In this document: positions 1 to 8,784 of the stretch, piece after piece | How positions within the stretch are numbered: position 1 is the first letter of the stretch | Layout of the letters: each line of letters starts with the position of its first letter | NCBI RefSeq assembly: GCF_013112245.1 | Contig: NZ_WVRN01000001.1 | Location: 996,501 to 1,060,500 of the forward strand | Direction of reading: 5' to 3' | DNA from: Ruegeria sp. HKCCD4315 | GTDB lineage: Bacteria; Pseudomonadota; Alphaproteobacteria; Rhodobacterales; Rhodobacteraceae | DNA length: 64,000 nt | Translations under genes and position numbers: made by a program | Notes under the pieces: generated by a model | What the model saw: only the letters and a program-made list of their open reading frames with translations | Told to the model about the DNA's origin: nothing | Databases searched by the model: none

Positions 1-13
1 CCCGAGCCTTAGT

Positions 14-42
14 AAGAAAAACGGCGCCTCAGAGGCGCCGTT
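14..42 (-). terminator. Rho-independent terminator of glyA
   Basis: A GC-rich inverted repeat (20-29 with 33-42, four-base loop) lies about 20 nt past the glyA stop. Read on the minus strand it is followed by a T-rich tail. It therefore ends glyA transcription. Confidence 0.85.
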
Positions 43-61
43 ATCATTTGTGTTTTATAGA

Positions 62-1357
62 TTACAAGTTCGGATAGATTGGGAAGCGGGCGCAGAGGTC
101 TGCGACCTCGGCTTTGACCTTGGCTTCGACAGCGCCGTTGCCGTCTTCGCCGTTGGCCGCCAGGCCGTCGACCACTTCGATGATCCAATCGGCGATCTGG
201 CGGAACTCGACCTCGCCAAAGCCGCGGGTGGTGCCTGCGGGCGAACCCAGACGAATGCCCGAGGTAACGGTCGGCTTTTCGGGGTCAAACGGTACGCCGT
301 TCTTGTTGCAGGTGATATGCGCCCGCCCCAGAGCCTTCTCGGTTGCATTGCCCTTCACGCCCTTAGGGCGCAGGTCGACCAGCACCACATGGGTGTCGGT
401 GCCGTGGGTCACCGTGTCCAGACCGCCCTTGATCAGCTGGTCCGACAGCGCTTGCGCGTTGGTAATGACCTGCTGGATATAGGTTTTGAACTCGGGCCGC
501 AGGGCTTCGCCAAAGGCCACGGCCTTACCGGCGATCACATGCATCAGCGGGCCACCCTGAATGCCGGGGAAGATCGCCGAATTCACTTTCTTAGCGATAT
601 CTTCATCATTGGTCAGGATCATACCCCCACGCGGTCCACGCAAGGTCTTGTGGGTCGTCGTGGTCGCCACATGCGCATGCGGGAAGGGGCTGGGGTGCTC
701 ACCCGCCGCAACCAGACCGGCGAAATGCGCCATGTCTACGTGCAGATAGGCACCCACCATGTCGGCGATCTGGCGCATGCGGGCAAAGTCGATCTGGCGC
801 GGGATAGCCGAGCCGCCGGCGATGATCAGCTTGGGCTGGTGCTCTTTCGCCAGCGCCTCGACCTGATCATAGTCCAGCATGTTGTCTTCTTTGCGGACGC
901 CGTATTGCACCGCGTTGAACCACTTGCCCGACTGGTTCGGGCGCGCGCCGTGGGTCAGGTGACCACCGGCATCCAGGCTCATGCCCAGAATGGTGTCACC
1001 GGGCTGGATCAGCGCCTGGAACACACCCTGGTTGGCCTGAGAGCCCGAGTTCGGCTGCACGTTGGCAAAGCCGCAGCCAAACAGTTCCTTGGCCCGGTCG
1101 ATGGCCAGGTTCTCGGCAATATCGACAAACTGGCAACCGCCATAGTAGCGCCGACCGGGATAACCTTCGGCGTATTTGTTGGTCATCACCGAGCCCTGCG
1201 CTTCCATCACGGCGGCAGAGACGATGTTCTCGGATGCGATCAGCTCGATCTCGTCGCGCTGACGGCCCAGCTCGGACGTGATCGAGCCAAAAAGCTCAGG
1301 GTCACGATCCGACAGGGACTGGGTGAAAAATCCGGTGTCACGAAGGTTGGCGTTCAT
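62..1357 (-). CDS. glyA: Serine hydroxymethyltransferase
   Basis: This is a PLP-dependent cytosolic enzyme that interconverts serine plus tetrahydrofolate with glycine plus 5,10-methylene-tetrahydrofolate, the main entry of one-carbon units. The 431-residue length is normal for bacterial GlyA. The N-terminal ASEN motif is at residues 41-44, and the PLP lysine is K237 in the [14 protein letters not shown] stretch. It is a single gene with its own terminator, divergent from nadK across about 170 bp. I saw no riboswitch-like fold in that gap. Identification is secure. Confidence 0.97.
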   Translation of the reverse strand: MNANLRDTGFFTQSLSDRDPELFGSITSELGRQRDEIELIASENIVSAAVMEAQGSVMTNKYAEGYPGRRYYGGCQFVDIAENLAIDRAKELFGCGFANVQPNSGSQANQGVFQALIQPGDTILGMSLDAGGHLTHGARPNQSGKWFNAVQYGVRKEDNMLDYDQVEALAKEHQPKLIIAGGSAIPRQIDFARMRQIADMVGAYLHVDMAHFAGLVAAGEHPSPFPHAHVATTTTHKTLRGPRGGMILTNDEDIAKKVNSAIFPGIQGGPLMHVIAGKAVAFGEALRPEFKTYIQQVITNAQALSDQLIKGGLDTVTHGTDTHVVLVDLRPKGVKGNATEKALGRAHITCNKNGVPFDPEKPTVTSGIRLGSPAGTTRGFGEVEFRQIADWIIEVVDGLAANGEDGNGAVEAKVKAEVADLCARFPIYPNL

Positions 1358-1524
1358 GGGCGCTCCACATGGCTGGGTAAAAACTTGCGGATTTCCTATC
1401 GGAAACGCTGCATCTTCAAAAGCTGTAAAGCGACGATTTGGTCCGCTGGGGCGTCAAGACTGGCCTATTGGGGAAAGGTATGTTTGTTTCGGAACCAAAT
1501 GTGTAGCACCGGAAACCGGAAAAC

Positions 1525-2286
1525 ATGAAAAAGAGAATCGCCTTTCTTGCCAGTGATGTCAAAGTGGCGCAGACGGCCCGGGATATTCTGGTTGCCAAAC
1601 ACGGAAACGCGGCACCGCGGGATGCTGATGTTGTTGTCGCTTTGGGCGGGGACGGCTTCATGTTGCGCACCCTGCACAACATGCAGCATCTTGATACACC
1701 GGTTTACGGCATGAACCGGGGCACGATCGGATTCCTGATGAACGAATATCACGAAGACGACCTTATGGCACGTCTCGAGGATGCCGAGGAAGAAGTAATC
1801 AACCCGCTTTTGATGCGGGCAATGGATCAATCCGGCACGCTGCACGAGGCGCTTGCCATTAACGAAGTGTCGCTGTTGCGGGCAGGGCCACAGGCGGCAA
1901 GGCTGAAGATCAGCGTCGATGGCCGCGTGCGGATGCCGGAACTGGTCTGCGATGGGGCTCTGTTGTCAACACCAGCCGGATCGACAGCCTATAACTATTC
2001 CGCGCACGGACCGATCCTGCCCATCGGATCGGATGTTTTGGCGTTGACGGCGATTGCCGCTTTTCGCCCCCGCCGTTGGCGCGGTGCGCTGTTGCCCAAG
2101 ATCGCAAAGGTTCGGTTCGATGTTCTGGATGCGGATAAACGCCCGGTTATGGCGGATGCCGATTCCATTTCATTCCCTGAAATCGATTGGGTCGAAATCA
2201 GGTCTGAACCGGCCATCGCCCACCGTATTCTGTTTGACCCCGGCCACGGCCTTGAAGAACGCCTAATTTCTGAACAATTCACATGA
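1525..2286 (+). CDS. nadK: NAD kinase
   Basis: This enzyme phosphorylates NAD to NADP in the cytosol. The diagnostic GGDG loop sits at residues 41-44, followed by FMLRTLH. The NE motif (NEVSLLR) and the DGALLSTPAGSTAY block are also present. At 253 residues it is a compact alphaproteobacterial form. The start ATG has only a weak purine-rich stretch (ggaaa) before it, but the N-terminus begins directly with the Rossmann-like first strand. It is divergent from glyA. The next plus-strand terminator is about 215 nt past the stop. Confidence 0.96.
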   Translation: MKKRIAFLASDVKVAQTARDILVAKHGNAAPRDADVVVALGGDGFMLRTLHNMQHLDTPVYGMNRGTIGFLMNEYHEDDLMARLEDAEEEVINPLLMRAMDQSGTLHEALAINEVSLLRAGPQAARLKISVDGRVRMPELVCDGALLSTPAGSTAYNYSAHGPILPIGSDVLALTAIAAFRPRRWRGALLPKIAKVRFDVLDADKRPVMADADSISFPEIDWVEIRSEPAIAHRILFDPGHGLEERLISEQFT

Positions 2287-2319
2287 ATTTGAGCCGCCGC
2301 GCATTTTTTTCTGGCTTAT

Positions 2320-2371
2320 GTGAACCAGTTCACAGGGAATTTATCGCGAATTGGCTAGGGTGAATTCACCC
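2320..2371. promoter_or_regulatory. Two palindromes sharing GTGAA/TTCAC arms
   Basis: Downstream of nadK there are two dyads. GTGAAC-CA-GTTCAC is at 2320-2333, and the perfect palindrome GGGTGAATTCACCC is at 2358-2371. Their centres are 38 bp apart and both have GTGAA/TTCAC arms. This looks like a paired operator in front of the candidate small RNA. The second could instead be a hairpin at the RNA 5' end. The binding protein is unknown. Confidence 0.4.
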
Positions 2372-2538
2372 GGAGAACACGCCAAGGTGGGAGTGAGTGG
2401 CCACCTGAACGGCGTTTTCGAATGATTGTGCAAATTTTGCGCTGGCGAGGGTGGGTGGTGCTACGCTCGTCATCAGATTTCCGGGCTTATTTAAGCAGTC
2501 GGACCCTGGGCACAATGACCCAGGGTCTATTTTTTTTG
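2372..2538 (+). ncRNA. Candidate intergenic small RNA
   Basis: The 259-bp gap between nadK and the convergent amidase gene holds no convincing coding frame but has RNA-like structure. One hairpin pairs 2379-2383 with 2411-2415 and 2385-2390 with 2401-2406. The segment ends in a strong Rho-independent terminator on the plus strand. The 5' end is a guess, placed after the palindrome at 2358-2371. It could instead be a long nadK 3' UTR or a small RNA processed from it. I could not match it to a known family; 6S, SRP and tmRNA signatures were not seen. Confidence 0.45.
2502..2538 (+). terminator. Strong Rho-independent terminator
   Basis: A perfect 9-bp stem (2502-2510 with 2519-2527) with an 8-nt loop is followed by a run of Ts to 2538. 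The T-run is only on the plus-strand side. It therefore ends nadK or the candidate small RNA, not the amidase gene on the other strand. Confidence 0.85.
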
Positions 2539-2545
2539 CATTCGC

Positions 2546-3982
2546 CTACGTCGTGTCCATTTGTTCCCAAAGCGCGGTGCACATTTGACCCACGCGGGCT
2601 TCGATTGCTGCGGCGGCATCTACCGCCAGATCTTCGCGCCAACGATTGGCGGCAATCTGAACGTTGATTGGCTGAGGTCCCTTGGGCAAATCTGCCAGCC
2701 GCGCGGGCACGCAGGCTGCTGGTAGCCCCAAAAAGTTCATCGCATATGAATATACAGCGCAGCCCAAAACCTCATGAACACCTTCAGCCCCTTCAGTATC
2801 GCGGTCGGGCTTGAAAAAAGGCTGCGGCAGGAACGGCGACAGAACCAGCGGATAATCTTGCAAGAACAGCGACCATTCACGCGCATAGTGGCTGCGTTTG
2901 GCCAACATTTTTACCAGATCGGTTTCGACGATGGGCGGAAATTCCTGAAAGTAGACGTCGAAAATCTCTCGAATGGTTTGCGATCCCGCTGCTTCGATAT
3001 CCAATTTCATCAAGGTCAGAACTTCGCCCATCAAGGTCCGATAGCCGATCCTGCCACATTCAAACACGTCTGGTGGATCAACCTCATCCACGGCATAGCC
3101 AGCATCGACCAGAGCGTCCCGTGCCGTATCAAGCGCCTTTTCGACCTCGGGATGCAGGGCATATCCAAAGGTATTTTTCGTGAACGCCACCTTGATGGGG
3201 CCGTCGGGGGCTTCACCGCGCCAAGGCATTGGCACATGGAAAGGGTCACGCGCGTCGGCCGCGATCACGCTGGGCATCGACAGGTGCAAATCCGCAGCTG
3301 AGCGTGTGATCAGGCCCTGAACGGACATCGACTGTGCCAACAGACCTCGTTCAACTTTTTGACTGGGGTTCCAGGCCGGGACACGCCCCAGCCCAGGTTT
3401 CACAGTGACTGCTCCGTTGGCCGCTGCGGGAAAGCGCAGACTGCCGCCGATATCATTGCCATGAGCCAACGCTCCGACACCTGCCATCACTGCAGCGCCC
3501 GCCCCGCCCGAAGACCCGCCGGGTGAGATATGCCGTCCCCAAGGGTTATGCGTGCGCCCATATAGCGGGTTGTCTGTGTCGGCCCGAAACGAAAACTCTG
3601 GCGTATTGGTCCGCCCGATGACAACGGCCCCAGCTTTTAGCAAATTGCTGACGACCGGCGCGTCATCCGGGGCGATCACATCTTTCAATGCCACAACGCC
3701 ATTGGTGGTGGCGTGCCCTTTTTGGTCGACATTCACTTTGATCGTAACCGGTACACCATGCAGGGGCCCGGTCGGTTGATCGTTTGCACGGGCGTGATCC
3801 AGAGATTGCGCGCGTTCCAAGGCTTCGGTGCGTAGATCTTCTACAACAGCGTTCAGGTCCGGGTTGACTGCATCCATCCGGTCAATCGAAGCTTGAGCAG
3901 CCTCAGTGGCACTCAGATCACCGCGACGTGTCAGGTTGGTCAAATCTGTAGCGCTGAGACGCCAGATGTCAGAGTGTGTCAT
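2546..3982 (-). CDS. Amidase signature family enzyme
   Basis: This is a 478-residue hydrolase of the amidase signature family, acting on carboxamide bonds; its substrate cannot be read from sequence. The Ser-cisSer-Lys centre is visible: a lysine in VPVTIKVN, the GGSSGG motif, and GNDIGGSLRFPA carrying the acylating serine. The last block is usually GGSIRIPA, so LRF is a slight variant. GatA is less likely, because there are no gatC or gatB neighbours. The gene stands alone, downstream of prpE on the same strand but separated from it by a terminator. Confidence 0.85.
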   Translation of the reverse strand: MTHSDIWRLSATDLTNLTRRGDLSATEAAQASIDRMDAVNPDLNAVVEDLRTEALERAQSLDHARANDQPTGPLHGVPVTIKVNVDQKGHATTNGVVALKDVIAPDDAPVVSNLLKAGAVVIGRTNTPEFSFRADTDNPLYGRTHNPWGRHISPGGSSGGAGAAVMAGVGALAHGNDIGGSLRFPAAANGAVTVKPGLGRVPAWNPSQKVERGLLAQSMSVQGLITRSAADLHLSMPSVIAADARDPFHVPMPWRGEAPDGPIKVAFTKNTFGYALHPEVEKALDTARDALVDAGYAVDEVDPPDVFECGRIGYRTLMGEVLTLMKLDIEAAGSQTIREIFDVYFQEFPPIVETDLVKMLAKRSHYAREWSLFLQDYPLVLSPFLPQPFFKPDRDTEGAEGVHEVLGCAVYSYAMNFLGLPAACVPARLADLPKGPQPINVQIAANRWREDLAVDAAAAIEARVGQMCTALWEQMDTT

Positions 3983-4042
3983 GGGCCCTCACTGTTTACA
4001 GCGAGAGTAGGGGGCCTGATCCAGGATGCAAGTGCAGACGCG

Positions 4043-4064
4043 AAAAGGGCGGCCTACGCCGCCC
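4043..4064 (-). terminator. Terminator of prpE
   Basis: A perfect 7-bp GC stem (4047-4053 with 4058-4064) with a 4-nt loop lies just past the prpE stop. It is followed on the minus strand by TTTTC. Confidence 0.75.
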
Positions 4065-4070
4065 CCTAGA

Positions 4071-5960
4071 TTACTTGGCGTAACCGATTGTTTGTAAGGC
4101 GTCCTTGATTTCATCAAGGATGACCGGATCGTCGATCGTGGCGGGCATTTTATAGTCCTGGTTGTCAGCAATAGAGACCATGGTGCCGCGCAGGATCTTA
4201 CCCGAGCGTGTCTTGGGCAGCCTGTCTACTACAACGGCCAGCTTGAACGCTGCAACAGGGCCGATCTTTTCGCGCACCATCTTGACCACTTCCTGAACCA
4301 CATCGCCGTGATCCCGGTCTGCGCCTGCGTTCAGGCACAGGAACCCGACCGGCATCTGACCCTTCAACTGATCCGATACGCCGATCACCGCACATTCGGC
4401 CACGTCGGGGTGGGCGGCCAGCACCTCTTCCATCCCGCCGGTCGACAGGCGGTGGCCTGCCACGTTGATGACGTCATCCGTACGCGCCATGATATAAAGG
4501 TAACCGTCCTCATCGATCATGCCTGCGTCGCCGGTTTCATAATATCCGGGGAAGTGCTCCAAATAGGATTTCTTGAACCGTGCCTCTGCGTTCCAAAGGG
4601 TGGGCAACGTGCCTGGAGGAAGCGGCAGCTTGACTGCAATGGCGCCCAGCTCCCCCGCTTTCATTGGATGACCGCCTTCGTCCAGAATTTGCACGTCATA
4701 GCCCGGCATTGGTTTGGCGGGTGAGCCCAGCTTGACCGGTAGCTCTTCGATGCCCAGCGGATTGCCAGCGATGGCCCAACCCGTTTCGGTTTGCCACCAG
4801 TGGTCGATCACCGGAACCTTCAGTGCGTCTTGCGCCCAGATGATGGTGTCGGGATCAGCGCGTTCACCGGCAAGGTAAAGGGCGCGCAGATGGGACAGGT
4901 CGTATTTGGCGATCATCTCCCCTTTTGGGTCTTCTCGTTTTACGGCCCGGATCGCTGTCGGGGCTGTGAAAAAGCTCTTGACCTTATGCTCTGAGATCAC
5001 GCGCCAGAAGGTGCCAGCGTCGGGGGTGCCAACCGGTTTGCCTTCGAACACAATGGTTGTGTTGCCATGGATGAGCGGTGCGTAGCAGATGTATGAATGG
5101 CCCACGACCCAGCCCACATCGGATGCGGCCCAGAACACGTCGCCCGGATCGACGTTATAGATGTTCTTCATTGACCAGTTCAGCGCCACCAGATGTCCGG
5201 CAGTGGGGCGCACGACACCCTTGGGCGCGCCCGTAGTGCCAGAGGTGTAAAGGATATAGGCCGGATCATTGCCATCTACCGGCACACACTCGGCCGGTTC
5301 AACACCATATTGGAAGCCGTGCCAGTTGAAATCGCGCCCTTCGACCAGCTGGGCAACCTCTTGTTCACGCTGGAAAATGACGCAGAATTCAGGTTTGTGT
5401 TCGGCCAGGTCGATCGCACCGTCCAACAATGGTTTGTAATGCACGACACGACCCGGTTCCATCCCGCAAGATGCGGCGATGATCGCCTTTGGTTTGGCGT
5501 CATCAATCCGAACGGCCAATTCGTTGCTGGCAAACCCGCCGAACACGACCGAATGCACTGCACCCAAACGGGCGCAGGCCAGCATCGCCTCAAGCGCTTC
5601 GGGGATCATCGGCATATAGATGATGACGCGATCACCTTTCTCGACGCCTTTGGCTCGCAGCGCACCGGCAAGGTTGGCCACGCGGTTGCGCAGTTCAACA
5701 TATGAAATTTCGCGTTTGGTGTGTGTAATGGGGCTGTCATAGATGATGGCGGTTTGTTCGCCGCGACCGTTTTCAACGTGGCGGTCCACAGCGTTCCAGC
5801 ATGTGTTGACCCGCGCATCACTGAACCATTCATACAGTGGCGCATTTTCGTCGAACAACGCTTTGCTGGGCTCTTTTACCCAGTCGATCCCCTTGGCAGC
5901 GTCCATCCAGAACGCTTCGGGGTCAGTTTTCCAGCTGTCATAAACGTCCTGATACGCCAT
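4071..5960 (-). CDS. prpE: Propionyl-CoA synthetase (propionate-CoA ligase)
   Basis: This enzyme activates propionate, and in related bacteria also acrylate or acetate, to the CoA thioester through an acyl-adenylate. It is 629 residues, the PrpE size rather than the roughly 650 of Acs. Motifs in order are VVFGGFASNELA, the P-loop YTSGTTGAPKG, the DHWWQTETGW core block, YYETGD, and the catalytic lysine region KTRSGKILRG near the C-terminus. A good ribosome site (gaggagg) precedes the ATG. A cluster of TTTGCAAA-like octamers lies upstream. In Ruegeria, PrpE also serves acrylate breakdown from DMSP. Confidence 0.93.
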   Translation of the reverse strand: MAYQDVYDSWKTDPEAFWMDAAKGIDWVKEPSKALFDENAPLYEWFSDARVNTCWNAVDRHVENGRGEQTAIIYDSPITHTKREISYVELRNRVANLAGALRAKGVEKGDRVIIYMPMIPEALEAMLACARLGAVHSVVFGGFASNELAVRIDDAKPKAIIAASCGMEPGRVVHYKPLLDGAIDLAEHKPEFCVIFQREQEVAQLVEGRDFNWHGFQYGVEPAECVPVDGNDPAYILYTSGTTGAPKGVVRPTAGHLVALNWSMKNIYNVDPGDVFWAASDVGWVVGHSYICYAPLIHGNTTIVFEGKPVGTPDAGTFWRVISEHKVKSFFTAPTAIRAVKREDPKGEMIAKYDLSHLRALYLAGERADPDTIIWAQDALKVPVIDHWWQTETGWAIAGNPLGIEELPVKLGSPAKPMPGYDVQILDEGGHPMKAGELGAIAVKLPLPPGTLPTLWNAEARFKKSYLEHFPGYYETGDAGMIDEDGYLYIMARTDDVINVAGHRLSTGGMEEVLAAHPDVAECAVIGVSDQLKGQMPVGFLCLNAGADRDHGDVVQEVVKMVREKIGPVAAFKLAVVVDRLPKTRSGKILRGTMVSIADNQDYKMPATIDDPVILDEIKDALQTIGYAK

Positions 5961-6045
5961 CTCGTCCTCCTCACAACGACTTGGACATTGTGTTAGGACC
6001 CAGAAAACTTTCGGGCAAGCGTATCAAATGACGACGCGTCAGTTT

Positions 6046-6167
6046 ATCGCAAAATATTTGCAGGAACCCGCTGAGGGGGCTGCAAAGTTTTGCAAACCCC
6101 TTTTTCAATATCGGGAATTCGATATTTTTCAGCCCATTTTGCAAAACTGCAAACTACTTGCTGCAAA
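6046..6167. promoter_or_regulatory. TTTGCAAA-type operator cluster upstream of prpE
   Basis: Two perfect TTTGCAAA octamers (6089-6096, 6138-6145) and several near copies with TGCAAA cores (6079-6086, 6146-6153, 6160-6167, with a weaker pair at 6046-6064) fill about 120 bp. RamB and PccR regulators of the short-chain fatty acyl-CoA (ScfR) family are known to bind such octamers at acetate and propionate genes. The spacing here is irregular. The rest of the 367-bp gap (5961-6327) shows only the prpE ribosome site and weak hairpins after maeB. Confidence 0.5.
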
Positions 6168-6327
6168 AAACACCGGGTCACGACTCACCTTAACGCGCAA
6201 GGTCTGGTCGGTGCGCGGCCTTCAGAAAATCGGGCTATGCGTGAACTGCAATAGCAGAGCGGCGGTAAACTTTTGGTAAACCGCACCCAACACTGGGGAG
6301 CGGTTTTGGTTTTCTTGCTGAGTTTGC

Positions 6328-8601
6328 TCAGCCGTAATGCGCAACCGGGGTGCCTGCTATGGCAGCCATATTCAGCAACCCGCGCGCTGTGATCGAAGGC
6401 GTGACAATATGAGCCTTGTTGCCCATGCCCATAAGAATGGGGCCAACTTCGATCCCGTCCGCCTTCATCTTGAGGATATTGCGCACCCCGCTGGCGGCAT
6501 CCGCATGAGCAAAAATCAATACATTTGCCGCGCCCTGCAGTCGTGATCCTGGAAAGATGCGGGCCCTTAGGTCCGCATCCAATGCGGCATCCAGATTCAT
6601 TTCGCCCTCGTAAACGAAATCACGCGGCTGTTGATCCAGAATGCTCAGAGCCGCGCGCAGCCGTTTGCCGGACCCTTCGGCTTGGTTTCCGAATTGTGAC
6701 TGCGAGCAGAAGGCAATCTTTGGTTCGATCCCGAACCGGCGCACATGCCGCGCGGCACCAATTGTGGTTTCGGCCAATTCCTCGGGCGTGGGCAGTTGAC
6801 GAACATGGGTGTCGGCGATGAACAAGGGCCCGTCCTCCAAAATCATCAGAGACAAAGCGCCATGCGGACGTAGGTCGCCTTCGTCCAACACCTGTTCCAC
6901 GTAGTTCAGATGCCAGCGATATTCGCCGAATGTGCCACAGATCATGCTGTCAGCCTCACCGCGATGGACCATGATTGCGCCAATCGCTGTGGTGTTGGTG
7001 CGCATGATCGCCTTGGCCAAATCCGGTGTGACACCACGGCGTTGCATGATCTGATGATACGAGTTCCAGTAATCATAATACCGCGGATCGTTTTCCGGGT
7101 TCACGATCTGGCAATCCGTTCCAGGGCGGATGGTTAGGCCGAGCCGTTCACAGCGTGCTTCGATCACTTCTGGGCGCCCGATCAGGATTGGTGTTTCAGT
7201 TGTCTCTTCCAAGATGGCTTGAGCGGCCCGGAGCACGCGTTCGTCCTCACCCTCGGCAAAGACGATCCGGCGGGAGGCAGCTGCTGCAGCCTCGAACACG
7301 GGGCGCATCAGAAGGGCAGACTTGAAGACGGTTTGGTTCAGCTTTTCCTTATAGGCTTCCAGATCCTCGATTGGCCTCTTGGCGACGCCGCTATCCATGG
7401 CCGCCTTTGCCACAGACGAAGAGACCACACCAACCAGACGAGGGTCGAAAGGTTTGGGGATCAGGTAATCTGGACCAAATGTCAGCTGTTCGCCTTTGTA
7501 AGCTGCGGCAGCCTCAGCGCTGGTTGTCGCGCGCGCCATTTCGGCGATACCGTCGACACAGGCAATCTGCATCTCATCATTGATCTCGGTTGCACCTACA
7601 TCCAGCGCGCCCCGAAAAATAAAGGGGAAACACAGTACGTTATTGACCTGATTGGGAAAATCGCTGCGCCCTGTGGCGATGATCGCATCCGGCGCAACCT
7701 CGCGCGCGGCCTGAGGCAGGATTTCCGGCGTTGGGTTGGCCAGCGCAAAAATAATCGGGCGGCTGGCCATTTTCGCAACCATTTCGGGTTTCAGGACATT
7801 CGGGCCGCTGAGGCCCAGAAACAGGTCTGCTTCTCCGATCACGTCGTCCAAGGTCCGCAGATCCGAGTTCTGAGCGAACCGGGATTTCTGCGGGTTCATG
7901 TCCTCGGCACGACCTTCATAGACAAGCCCGTGGATATCACACAACCAGATGTTCTCGCGCTTGACGCCCAGTTTCACCAGCATGTTCAGGCAGGCAATTC
8001 CTGCGGCCCCGCCGCCGGTTGAAACGACCTTGATGTCGTCAAATGATTTCCCTGCGACATGCAAGGCGTTCTTTGCGGCCGCCCCCACGACAATGGCGGT
8101 GCCATGCTGGTCATCATGGAACACCGGAATGTTCATGCGTTCGCGGCACAATTTCTCGACTATGAAGCAGTCGGGGGCCTTAATATCCTCAAGATTGATC
8201 GCGCCAAATGTCGGTTCCAGCGCGCAAACGATGTCCGCCAGTTTTTCGGGGTCGGGTTGGTCGACTTCGATATCAAAGCAATCGATGCCTGCGAACTTTT
8301 TGAACAGGACGGCCTTGCCCTCCATCACCGGTTTCGAGGCAAGCGCTCCGATATTCCCCAGCCCGAGAACAGCAGTGCCGTTGGACACCACCGCAACAAG
8401 ATTTCCACGTGCGGTGTAACGCTCGGCATTTGCGGCATCGGCTTTGATTTCAAGACAGGCCTCAGCCACGCCGGGCGAATAGGCCCGAGCCAGATCGCGC
8501 CCGTTGGCCATTGGCTTTGTGGCCTTGATCTCAAGCTTTCCGGGCTTCGGATGTGCGTGATATTCAAGCGCAGCCTGTCTCAAACTGGGGGTGTCAGGCA
8601 T
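6328..8601 (-). CDS. maeB: NADP-dependent malic enzyme (MaeB type)
   Basis: This enzyme decarboxylates malate to pyruvate with NADP reduction, linking the TCA cycle to pyruvate and NADPH supply. At 757 residues it has the two-part MaeB architecture. The N-terminal malic enzyme half (about 1-430) contains YSPGVAEAC, the HDDQHGTA metal-binding block and a VVSTGGGAAG nucleotide loop. The C-terminal phosphotransacetylase-like half (about 440-757) is regulatory in studied homologues. It is monocistronic and divergent from the membrane protein gene at 8785. Two palindromes with a TCG centre lie in that gap. Confidence 0.95.
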   Translation of the reverse strand: MPDTPSLRQAALEYHAHPKPGKLEIKATKPMANGRDLARAYSPGVAEACLEIKADAANAERYTARGNLVAVVSNGTAVLGLGNIGALASKPVMEGKAVLFKKFAGIDCFDIEVDQPDPEKLADIVCALEPTFGAINLEDIKAPDCFIVEKLCRERMNIPVFHDDQHGTAIVVGAAAKNALHVAGKSFDDIKVVSTGGGAAGIACLNMLVKLGVKRENIWLCDIHGLVYEGRAEDMNPQKSRFAQNSDLRTLDDVIGEADLFLGLSGPNVLKPEMVAKMASRPIIFALANPTPEILPQAAREVAPDAIIATGRSDFPNQVNNVLCFPFIFRGALDVGATEINDEMQIACVDGIAEMARATTSAEAAAAYKGEQLTFGPDYLIPKPFDPRLVGVVSSSVAKAAMDSGVAKRPIEDLEAYKEKLNQTVFKSALLMRPVFEAAAAASRRIVFAEGEDERVLRAAQAILEETTETPILIGRPEVIEARCERLGLTIRPGTDCQIVNPENDPRYYDYWNSYHQIMQRRGVTPDLAKAIMRTNTTAIGAIMVHRGEADSMICGTFGEYRWHLNYVEQVLDEGDLRPHGALSLMILEDGPLFIADTHVRQLPTPEELAETTIGAARHVRRFGIEPKIAFCSQSQFGNQAEGSGKRLRAALSILDQQPRDFVYEGEMNLDAALDADLRARIFPGSRLQGAANVLIFAHADAASGVRNILKMKADGIEVGPILMGMGNKAHIVTPSITARGLLNMAAIAGTPVAHYG

Positions 8602-8681
8602 CGGTTTTTCTTCTCCCTAAAAAATATAATTTAACCTTAAACTATTTCTTCAGGCTTGGCTACGTTGCGTCACTTCGGCGA

Positions 8682-8752
8682 GTTGTCGCAACTGTGAGGC
8701 GTCTGCGGATTGAATTTTGTCGCAAAACATTTACATACGGGCAACTTTGCGA
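8682..8752. promoter_or_regulatory. Palindromic operator candidates between maeB and the 8785 gene
   Basis: GTTG-TCG-CAAC (8682-8692) and the perfect 13-nt dyad TTTTG-TCG-CAAAA (8715-8727) share a TCG centre, with centres about 34 bp apart. The second also forms a TCGCAAA/TTTGCGA pair with 8746-8752. The divergent genes maeB and 8785 may share this control region. The regulator is not known. Confidence 0.4.
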
Positions 8753-8784
8753 TTCAATGACCACACAGGCAAGAAGCAGCAGTA

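Noticed and set aside
50..1528. Long plus-strand open frame (about 490 codons) opposite glyA
   Set aside because: It is the antisense shadow of a clear serine hydroxymethyltransferase gene in high-GC DNA, with no recognisable motif.
2422..2667. Short plus-strand open frame across the terminator at 2502-2538
   Set aside because: It reads through the terminator into the amidase gene's antisense, with no ribosome site.
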